Assembly: GCA_037576195.1 (NCBI GenBank)
Contig: CM075104.1
Coordinates: forward strand, 7,384,775-7,448,774
From: Phytoseiulus persimilis
Taxonomy: Eukaryota > Arthropoda > Arachnida > Mesostigmata > Phytoseiidae
Direction of reading: 5' to 3'
DNA: 64,000 nt
The notes under the pieces were generated by a model that did not search any database, was not told the DNA's origin, and worked only from the letters and a program-made list of their open reading frames with translations. Positions 51,558 to 60,603 of the stretch are shown here, piece by piece (the stretch's first letter is position 1; every line of letters begins with the position of its first letter). The translations under genes and the position numbers were made by a program.

Positions 51558-53454
51558 CACCTCAAATTAAGGCCCTTAATGCGATATCAATCACAATTCG
51601 AAAATCTTGGCTGAGGATCCATAACTTATCCATCCACTATCTCGTTCTCAGTGATAACCACACTTGCCCGCACGGGTCAGGGTGTATTTTAGGGGTTTCG
51701 AGCCCATTTCGGAAGACTTCAGAGTTTGCAATCACTGCAAGGTTTCACAACTCTTGTCGCTGTTGCAGTCATCGGTTAGTGAGTTCTTTCCAGGTTTGCC
51801 TGGGGCTTCGTCTCCAATTACGGTGGTGCTCCAGGCACCGGAGCTGACTTTGAAGGCTTCAGTCTCCAGAGACTGTTCTTCGAAATCCTTCATGGAATTC
51901 ATCGCTCCGAGGACACCCATAGCAAACAATCGCGGAACGCAGCTTCTGAAGAATCTGGTGGATACAGAAATTTTCCGTCAGGCAAAATCCTTTGTCTCGA
52001 TTCAGCCGCAGGATCGTTCGATAAACTCCGACGGCTAGCCTTTGCGTCGCTGTGGTACGCCGACTTTTGAGATTGTGTGCGTAAACTAAGTGGGTGGGAA
52101 AGCAGAGCGAGACTACGAAAACCCGTAAAACATACAACACGGTGTCGGTGGATCAAGAGAAAATCATCGATGACGTCGTGCGAACATTCTGGAATAATGG
52201 AGGATCTCCATAATGGAGTTGCCTAGCGCGCATGGAACGATATGAGACGAGGTCTCAATCCTCCAGGTCCTGTTCCGACGGGGAAACTCAGTCAGTTCAG
52301 CTCGCCAGTTGGGAATCTTCGGCTTCTGTGCGACAGAAATAAATGACGAGCTCCACCGCTGGAGTCAATGAAGAACATCAAAAGGAATACCAATGTCAAA
52401 CAGAAATATCGATCATTCAGTGAACGAGCGAGCTAGACCCTCGCTCTAGGTCTCGTGCTCAGTTGAAAATCCCAGAAAATCGCCAGACCATCATTCGTGG
52501 AAAGCCCCATCACCGTCGGATCCACTACGTTCCAAAAACGTGAACCAAACACCGTGATAGAGAAACTCCCTGAGGGAGCGAGTCCAATTCACACGCGGCG
52601 GCTGCATGACGTGGCCGTACTCCACCGGCTCGATGGGGTTATTCGGGAAAAACGCTCAAGAAATCATGTCAACCCAGTTTGGCAATCATTATGATTCGCA
52701 GGAGCGAGAGGGACCTCCAGCCTGCGGCGGGGAAGTAAGTTACAGCAGCCTCATCGAACATTCGGCCGGAAAGAATGGGAACCCTGGAAACTTTTCTCCA
52801 CTGAGAGGGTAAGCGATTGGCTGCGTCGTCGGTGGTGGGAACTGATTCCACCGGTTTCTTCCCGACTCTCGCTAGAGACTGTGATACTCCCAGTCTGAGA
52901 CACTCGTCTCGACCTGGAGCTGGCAAGATTCTGAATAGAAATCGGAAGTTTCGCCCCCCGCGTCCTGGCTCCGAGCTCGTATGCCAGCATCTTTCTCGGA
53001 AACACGAGCACGGTCGGCACAACGGGACTGTCGAACGACGTCACGTATCCCTACATTCGGTGCATCAATGAGTTACTCGAAAACAAGACTGCACGCACCA
53101 CATGGAACCCAGAGGAAGGACTCCGAGGAAAATGAGGAGCACGTCGATCGCGTCCCATTTCACTCCTGTCGCTGCGAACAATTGAATACGAACTATGTAC
53201 GCCATTAGCGGTCCCCATGGCGCCCATTCTCTGCAGGAATTGAATCCGTCCTGTCTTGACGGGTGACTTCATCGGAGAGCAAGGCATGTGCACGAAATCT
53301 CCCGAGCCCGGACAGATGATACACTAACAAATATTTCGATGGATTCTCCACGTGGCATGCGTCACAGAAGATGCTGTCCTGCTCTGAGCTCCAGGCGCCC
53401 TATGTGACGTCTGGGAGCGGATCTTCCGGAAAAAACATTTTTTCAAACAAGAGA

Positions 53455-53460
53455 TTTATT
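53455..53460 (-). terminator. AATAAA poly(A) signal on minus strand
   Basis: TTTATT on the plus strand, AATAAA on minus. It lies 275 bp below the stop of the unrecognised frame (53735) and about 1160 bp below the Aralar stop, so it could serve either transcript. Confidence 0.55.
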
Positions 53461-53734
53461 TACAAAAGTTTCCGTTCTCTACAACATCACCATTCGAGCT
53501 ATATAGTAGTGAAAAAACTCGGCCGGCCGTCGCATCAGCAATAGAGACAGTAGAAAAACACCTGAGGACCTATCACATCAGTTCGCAGTTTCCGTCTTGA
53601 TCCGTTAGTAGGTCGGTCGTTCGTAGGCGAACGGATCTCTGGTTCGTGGGTTCGGGTGCCGGATTCCGCGTCGGTTCGCACGCTCACCCCTCACACACCA
53701 ACTTCGACACGAACAGGCACGTCGCGCAGATCAG

Positions 53735-54372
53735 TTAAGAGCATCTAATGCCCCGCGCCCGCTTACAGTCTGTCCATTGACCATTCAGCAAGTTGTAATT
53801 GAATCGGTCGATGATCTGAGCAGTATTAGGCATTTTGATCAAAATCGTAATAGCAGCACAATTCCACGCCCCCGGCGGCACGCAGATGTAAAGATCAACG
53901 TTCCAGTGGACGCCTCCGTTGCTGGTGTATAAAGAACTCACTGTTTTGCCTTGTTTATGTCTTGCAAATGTTTGGAACTCTAACGGGAGAGTACAAAATG
54001 TTGAACTGACGTTCTTCGTTTCTTCTGTGGCCGTGATCTCACTGATGGTTGGGAATTCAAGGGGAGTCTGCGATTCCTCATCTACGAGCTTTGGTTTTTC
54101 AGGTTCTGCCGCAGGGCCCAGTTCTCCGAACAGCTCAACTTTTCCCCTCTTCCACTCAACTTTCCTCTCCTACCATGTATTCTACTTCATGCTCTCTCAC
54201 TTGCATTCGCTCAACCTTTCCTCTAACAGATGGGCGTCTCAAGAAGTTGTCTTGACAAATGCTTACGGACAATGTAAAATGTCGTATCGATCATGACGCC
54301 ATAACGGAGAACAGCAGCACTTGTAACATCTCGCTTCTCCTGGCTAAGCGAGTTCATCTTCTTCAGCCTCAT
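53735..54372 (-). CDS. Unrecognised minus-strand gene or exon downstream of Aralar
   Basis: A 144-codon frame (54169-53735) ends in TAA and reads convincingly like protein: LFGELGPAAEPEKPKLVDEE, then a Thr/Ser/Glu stretch, then NGGVHWNVDLYICVPPGAWN and a Cys-containing tail. A tentative two-exon model is 54267-54372 (starting MRLKKMNSLSQEKRDV, donor GTAAGC) plus 53735-54105 (acceptor CGGCAG), giving about 158 residues through a 161-bp intron. I see no signal peptide. An AATAAA follows at 53455. I do not recognise a family. It might instead lie in a long Aralar 3' UTR or be an alternative Aralar 3' exon. Confidence 0.4.
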
Positions 54373-54615
54373 CGACAACGCTATTCAGCGTTCGGAACCT
54401 GAGTCATTCGAAAAAAAACGCATCGCATCAGGAGCACAAATTCTCTTCCCGAGGTCCGCCTGTCAAAAATCATTCCGGAGAATCCGTGACTGTTGAGGAC
54501 CACTGGAAACTTGGGGATCTCGTTCCCTGAGCTAAAGGATAGCATGGATCACGCTACTCGTAGCAGGCCTCGAATCGAGAAATCCCGGCGGACAGTCTCG
54601 TAGCTGGGGAATAAT

Positions 54616-55290
54616 TTAACCGAACTTCGGCAAGAACAAACCGAACTTGGACTCGACACCTTGGAAGGTTGCCGAACCCATTCTGTATCCGCCCACGTGG
54701 TCTGGATTCTGGGACATGAGCTTGTCGACGGGTTGGCTAGTTTCCGAACCCGTCGGTCGGCGACCACCGAAGTCCACGTAGAACAGACGCTGGAGAACTT
54801 CGTAAGTCAGCAAGGTGAAACCGAACTGCGGCGAGGAACGGAGCACGCGAGCTGGCCCGCCCTTCCAGAAAGCGCTGAAACCTTCTTCAGCATAGATCTT
54901 CCTACACGCGTCCATCACACCGCTGTACGTCGTTTGTCCCGCACGCGCAGCTACTTGAAGGCGAGTCTTGATCACGTCAGCCGGGGTCACTAGGTACGCG
55001 GCAGGAACCCCAGCGATGAACGCTGATCCAAGAAGGCTCAACGGGGAATTGCGACCTTCGGCGTCCTGTGAGTTCAGTTTCATATGCGCGTAGACCGGGA
55101 AGTAAATCATAGAGAACGGGATGTCCCTGAGGAAACAAGCCCTCGACCCCTTGTAGAGGCCCGTGAAGCCGAGCTCACGAATCACCCCGAGGGCGGACAC
55201 CTTCGGCCCACCGACGATTTCTCCCGCGACTTGCAATCTTATTTTGACGATCTCCAGCGGGTTGGTGAACATAACCTGAGAGCCGCCGGC
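54616..55290 (-). CDS. Aralar1: Aralar last exon: carrier repeats 2 (part) and 3
   Basis: Starts after TTTCCAG with [20 protein letters not shown] and runs through the second and third mitochondrial-carrier repeats ([48 protein letters not shown]) to TAA at 54616-54618. A single 675-nt exon. Confidence 0.95.
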   Translation of the reverse strand, partial: AGGSQVMFTNPLEIVKIRLQVAGEIVGGPKVSALGVIRELGFTGLYKGSRACFLRDIPFSMIYFPVYAHMKLNSQDAEGRNSPLSLLGSAFIAGVPAAYLVTPADVIKTRLQVAARAGQTTYSGVMDACRKIYAEEGFSAFWKGGPARVLRSSPQFGFTLLTYEVLQRLFYVDFGGRRPTGSETSQPVDKLMSQNPDHVGGYRMGSATFQGVESKFGLFLPKFG

Positions 55291-58200
55291 CTGGAAAGGG
55301 GAAACGGCAGCGTTTGATTTGCAGTTATAGGTCAACGACGAGCGGCAGGATCGGATCCGTCGCGAACCGGGGTTGAACTGCATTTTGAAGACTCACCGTG
55401 CCTCCTGCGAGTATTTCCGCGAATAATGGTATGTTGCCTCTCTCGTCCGTGAACTTGTCCCGTATGAGATCATTCATCTGTCAAGAATGAGGGGTTTTAG
55501 ACTTCGTTGCTCAAGTTTCAGAACCACTCCTCGTGGGTAGAATTCGTTTCCATTCGGGGGGACCCACCGTCAGTTTGATGGCTTTCTCGGGAGCTACTCC
55601 TACGAGCTGAGGTAGAAGGCCTCGGTAGAAGCCCAGCAAGCCCTCATGACGGAGGACTTTCTTGGCGCAGTCGAAACTATTGCGATACATTATCTCACCT
55701 ATAATGGGACCAGAGTGTTTAGAGGTCGAGGAGCAGAAACATACATGCATACTGTCTCGGTAATGCAGAGCGTGATATTCAGACATGTATTTCCGTACTA
55801 GGGCATTACGGAAAATTTATCCCGTGATTCCGTACTACGGAACATGACCCGGCCTAGATTCACACCCCAGATGTCCTGGATGTAGCGATATTGATTGTGC
55901 TCCCCTTTGCGCCGCCATGAGTACCGGATACCGAATATCTCAGCGAAATTATTTGAAATAATTCATACATGAAACATCATCTATTCGTGTAAGTTTCCTT
56001 TCCCATAATTGCCTATTCGGGAAGATATTCTCCGTGATTCCGCATTACGCGATTGATTTTCCGCAACGCCGTGATACGACGGGATTCCGCAATACGGAAA
56101 TACATGTCTGGATATATTGCACGAGCTGCCAATAGTCTCAACTCACCCACGATTGAGCCTGTTCTCTGATTCTGCATGCGAGTTTTGACGAGATCTATCG
56201 GGTAGACAACGGTGGCCCCGCAGGCACCAGCAATCGATCCCAGTAGAAAACGATAGGCACTTTCCAAGACTTGGATACCAACTCCGCGATCTTCGGGTTT
56301 CTGGAGCCAAACACAGGTGTTGGACGAGGGGTGAAGCATTATAACGGCGAAGAACTCATTGTCAGTCTCATGGTAATTATCGTTGGGCGTAACATCCATG
56401 GCGTCTGAACTAACCTCAACGGCCTTAACCTCCGCAATGGGTCTCATAAGAACAGCCTTGGTGGGTCGGTAGGGAGCCACCTTCTCGAGATCACTGAATG
56501 TAATACGGCCGCTACTGTTGCTGAGGAACCCGCACAGATTGAAGAGGATATCGATCTCGAGGGGTGTCATGTGAGACATTTGTTGGGAGCAGGCAGCGAA
56601 CTCTTCTCTCGTCATTTCAGTGCGTAGATCGCTCTTCGTGAAGTGTAAATATATCTTCTTAACGAGCTCCATATTATTCAGCAAGGAATTGAAGGCCATA
56701 AAGTACGGGAACGACACCTGCAGCGAACGTACAGTTCTGACTCATCTTGTCGAGGGCGTGTTGGAAATGCGAACACGTGCAAATCCGAACGCGGGCTCGA
56801 CCCCATTTTCGCGCTGGCGATCGACACATCAAATACGGTCGTCAGAGAAAAGATAGGAGAACCATCATGCGAACTCCAGGTGGGTGTCACGGAATGATTA
56901 TTACGTCGTTGGCAGATTCAAGGAACTTCGAGTGCTTACCTTATGACCTCCGTGCTCTGAGGCGGCGACTGCGACGAGGTTCTTCTTGACGTCCTCCGAC
57001 AAGAGATGCGATTTGCAACTTAGCATGATGTCGGTAAAGTCCATCGACGTGATGGCTCCCGTTTTCTTCTGATCATACTTCTTGAATGCTTGCACCGCAT
57101 GCTCCTCGTGAAAGTCTTGGAGAACCTGAGAGAACTCGGCGTACGTGACCGTTCTTTTGCGGTCGCCCCCAAAGTGCAAGACAACGAAATCGGAGTTGAA
57201 ATCGAACGGAATCTTTTGGTGTAGAGTCGTGTGTTTGATAATTTGTTCGAATTCATTTTCCGTGATATGGCCGGAACCGTCTGTGTCGAACAATTGGAAC
57301 GCGGTTCTGAAAACGAGTGTTCTCGTGAACGAAGATTACTGGGTCCGACGATGCAAACGAGAGAGGGGGAAAGCGGGTAGCTGGAGCGAGGTTCTTTTGT
57401 CTTACCTGTATACCGCTTCAGGATGGCACAGAATGCCCTCGTAAGCCTCGAACTCTCGAAAAGAAATTAGGCCATCCTTCGAAGTGTCCAGAATGTTTCC
57501 AAGGAGGGCGAGGCTTTTCTTGTTGGCATTCTGTTCGGGCAGCAATCCCAAGAACTTGATAACGAAGTCATGGGCAGTCATGAAACGTTCCCCATTTTTC
57601 TCCACGGATGCGTACTGTTGAAGTCGAATGAATTTAGCTGCAGATCCAATTCGTCTGAAGACAGCGGAGAAAATTGACGAAAAATGAAAGTTCCCTCCGA
57701 TATGTTTTGAAAGAAACAATTCGAACCTACCTTGTCGAAAACATCTTTGAGTCTTTTACTGTCCGCTCTTCTGATGTAGTGAGCCTGAATTGGGAGAGGA
57801 TAGAGTTAAGCTACGAATTTCACTCGCGGGAAACCAGAAAAAACGGAGAGAGTAAACGGTATGAAGTTCACACAGGGAGCGAGGATGCCCGAACCGATCA
57901 AACAAGAGTTTCTATCCTTGAATCACGCCTCAGTCCAGCTTGATAATACTGCATTTACGCCACTTGACCCACTCATCGGAACCCAGAATGAACGGGATCA
58001 ATCCATCTCGGATCTCCGCGATTCGTTCACAAGTTATCCGGATCGCCTCAGGACCAATCAATGGTTCCGAACCGCGCGATATCACCGCGTCAACAATGAT
58101 CTCTTTGTCAATGTCAAGGGTCTCATTTAGGAGCCAACAGGTCAATTCCAGGTGGTGAACGGATGAGAGAGCTTTTACGAGAACCTGGCCGAGTATGAGA

Positions 58201-60439
58201 ACTGCTTGCTCTGCTCTTCCTTCAAGTGACACGACAATCAGGCTGTTCGCGGTCAAACAAATAGAGGAATTCCGATCCAAAACGTCCGTTTGGATGGGAG
58301 AAGTGAGGTCCAGAACGTACAGGATTGGGGGCTTCACTCAGTCAGTCCGGATGATTTCGCGGGTCGGAAGCACATTAACGAGTTCGTCAGTGAACAGGAC
58401 CCAGTCAAGCAGGACGCTCTCCGAAAGACTCTCTCATTTTAGTCGGAGGTCAACAGGCGAACCGAGCTTTAGATATCTGGATAGCTGGAAACATCCCGCG
58501 TAAGAAAATCCTGAGTCCCTTTACGAGAAGTCAATCCTAAAATGGTGATGTGATTCAGTAGCATGGTCTTACGAATTCCCGCTCTCCATGAAGCTCGATC
58601 CTAGAGACTCGAGCTTCAAGTCAAGTGAGCTTCCCATCGTAGCCTCGATGGCCTCAGAAGCTGGCGGTGTCGGTATCGAACACATGGAGCACCATTGACC
58701 GTGTCAATGTCAACAATGTGGAGGGCGACCCCTTTGGCCATCAGGGACTGGGCCTCGCTTTCCTCTACTTTAGGTGAAAAGCTCGCTCGTGATACGTCAT
58801 CGACTCCCGGAGGAATTTTCCGCGGCGAGAACGCGCCTGACATCCACTTTCCCAGCAGATACTGTCATTACAGGTCAAATTGTCCGCCACAAGGTACTCC
58901 ATCTCAGCCGTCGATGGCCGGACAGGCGACGTCATAAGCTGCACTCCGTCGACGTTCGAGTAAGAGTTACTCACAGCTCAAGGTCCTCTGTTGGTGTTTT
59001 CCATTCCCAATCTCAAACGATCTCAACTCGAAGCTTATCCACTACCCTTATCGGTTCCGACGCAGACAATCACGCTTATAAAGTGACTATCTCGAGCTGG
59101 GAAGCCTCCAGCGGAGATACAACCCTAGGACAGAGATGAACCATCTCTTCTCTGTGGAAACTTCAAGTCATGGGGACTCTCCCGTCCTTGGGAGCGTTCT
59201 GATGGAAAACACTGAACCAAGAGCCTCGATGGCAATGTGGGGCGGTTCCCATGATTTGGAAAGTTTGGAATGTACTCAACGACTGTCACTCTCGAGAACT
59301 CCCGAGCTTCCCGGTAGCCTCTCCAGATCATGTCTGAATCACAGAAAAGAGCTGAAGGAGTCAGAGAGCAGGACGCATGCAGTCACGACAGTCAAGACAG
59401 TCACATCGGGCGCAGCAGTAGTATAGGTAGTAATAGGAGAAGGAAGCAGCTCGAATGGTTTACTCCAGTTTATCTACCTCACATTTGGATTCCGGGATCA
59501 CCGTCTTTAATTGATATTTCAACTGTTGGATGAGAAATTCATTCAGGTTAGAGTTGGCAGCGCCGTGTTATTCCCCACCGAGGCTTCATGGAACAACATT
59601 TAAACCCCCGCGATACACTGAATGATTCTCCCTTGAGAGGAGCCCTACGGGTTGGTTCAACTTTGCGAACGCCGGTCACTAGTATTACTCATACCGCTGG
59701 CTGCTGGTATTAGAGAAAGGCTCATCCGACAACGTGTGGCGTAGACGGGAATCTCCCGAGCCGCAACGAATTGCCGTATCCAAATAACGCGAAAATGGAA
59801 CGCCAGCGTCGTCCTCTATGCCGGGCAAGGACGTCTCTCCGACCTTGACTTCGTATGACCGATCTTTAGCGCTCACCTGTTCCATTCTGTGGAAAGCAGC
59901 AGTTGGAACTCCAAGACAGGGAAGAACTTCAATAATCAGAAATAAAGATCCGGGAAAGCTAGGAAACAAACTGCTGAACAACTCAACACCCTCTGCCAGC
60001 CGCTGCCACCACCAACACTAGGCTCTCGCAAGAGACCGTCCCGCTCTCTGCTGCGATTTCCAGCATCACCTTCTACTGCCCGATGAGTGAGCCGAGAGAA
60101 GAAGGGCCCACAACGAAAACAAAGTCACGTGGCCACAATGAACGCATTCGCCTTGGCTCGAAACCACCGGAGACGGCTCACCGGATTGGAAGGGGGATAC
60201 AAGATACAATATACAATCATGAGACTTCCTGACAACATGGCGGCTTCGGACGAACTGGAGGAAAAGAACAAAAACGGGAAGCGCGAAATATTATTTCAAT
60301 TTATGGGAACGAAAAGGCCGTTTCCAGGCAAGTGGCTCGAAGCCAGCGCATAACGTTGGGTCGGGTGAGATTTTGCACTTGGTCGAGAAAACTCTCATTG
60401 GCCTTCCTCCTCCCCCTCGTATCCGTTCACTGCCGCCAT
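54616..60439 (-). CDS. Aralar1: Aralar/citrin: calcium-regulated mitochondrial aspartate/glutamate carrier
   Basis: Exchanges mitochondrial aspartate for cytosolic glutamate plus H+ across the inner membrane, feeding the malate-aspartate shuttle; calcium acts through the N-terminal EF-hand domain (family knowledge). Exons (complement): tentative 60431-60439 (MAA), then 57731-57784, 57406-57614, 56940-57306, 56415-56717, 56147-56300, 55568-55698, 55397-55477, 54616-55290. All junctions are GT-AG and in phase. EF-hand loops [13 protein letters not shown] and [13 protein letters not shown] are intact. The three carrier signatures are [20 protein letters not shown] and [10 protein letters not shown]. 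The C-terminus ends GLFLPKFG, shorter than in human. Length is about 660 residues, against 675-678 in human. All carrier exons are present. Only the first exon and the status of 56301-56414 are uncertain. Confidence 0.93.
55780..56110. mobile_element. MITE-like element in an Aralar intron
   Basis: CAGACATGTATTTCCGTA at 55780-55797 is repeated in inverse orientation at 56093-56110, and imperfect inverted similarity (CGGAAAAT..., ...TTCCGTAcTACGG) continues inward for about 60 bp. The flanks read gatatt on the left and gatata on the right, consistent with a short GATAT target duplication offset by one base. At 331 bp with no coding frame it fits a non-autonomous DNA transposon. It lies in the intron 55699-56146, its right end 37 bp from the splice donor. 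Confidence 0.75.
56301..56414 (-). other. Aralar1: 114-nt stop-free GT-AG segment in Aralar (intron or exitron)
   Basis: Begins GTTAGT and ends GGCTCCAG, a good intron by consensus. It is exactly 38 codons with no stop, so the exon also reads straight through it. Removing it gives ...[17 protein letters not shown]... and makes the linker before carrier repeat 1 one residue different from human. Keeping it adds 38 residues absent from the family. Splicing is therefore favoured, with retention possible. Confidence 0.7.
57785..60430 (-). other. Putative Aralar first intron with coding-like debris
   Basis: About 2.6 kb. A minus-strand frame at 57930-58337 reads [20 protein letters not shown] and [15 protein letters not shown]; other protein-like pieces lie at 58616-58974, 59125-59331 and 59685-59981 on the same strand. 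I recognise no family. The common orientation and broken appearance suggest one worn element or a dead gene copy rather than live exons. Confidence 0.4.
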
Positions 60440-60603
60440 CTTGGTCGGAGGTCTTTTGATACAGAATACACCCCCATCTGGAGGCGGCCACAAGCGCTCA
60501 AAAAGTGCACAATGAACGCATTATTCAAAGGGACCGTACGAGCGGCTTTGTCGGACAGCGGGTTTTCGCGCTGCAGAACTCGACCGACCACCATCTTGGC
60601 GAA
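60233..60603. promoter_or_regulatory. Promoter-like patch with three ATGGCGG/AAGATGG motifs
   Basis: ACATGGCGGC (plus, near 60237), CCAAGATGGCGGCA (minus, 60431-60444) and CCAAGATGGTGG (minus, near 60595) lie within about 370 bp. They resemble YY1/Pho-type sites often placed just downstream of transcription starts, with the ATG doubling as a start codon. The middle one supplies the proposed Aralar start. Their role is inference. Confidence 0.4.

Larger units (their letters stand above)
51001..53454. other. Coding-like but unassigned stretch with repeats
   Basis: Several frames read like protein: minus 51732-51950 (acidic, with GAMNSMKDFEEQSLETEAFK), minus 52491-52655 (FFPNNPIEPVEYGHVMQPPR) and plus 52960-53130 (GTTGLSNDVTYPYIRCINEL). 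They lie on different strands, share no phased splice sites I could find, and match no family I know. Together with the tandem and dispersed repeats here, worn mobile-element sequence is a reasonable reading. Confidence 0.35.

Noticed and set aside
54340-54390. Possible alternative Aralar last exon (acceptor GACTCAG, then FRTLNSVVDEAEEDELA-stop)
   Set aside because: No donor in the Aralar last exon is positioned to use it in phase. The same bases fit the first exon of the unknown downstream frame in another phase.
56013-56146. Coding extension of Aralar exon 56147-56300 to about 56013
   Set aside because: The frame runs on past the GTGAGT donor into the MITE-like element. Family alignment and phase show that the exon ends at 56147.
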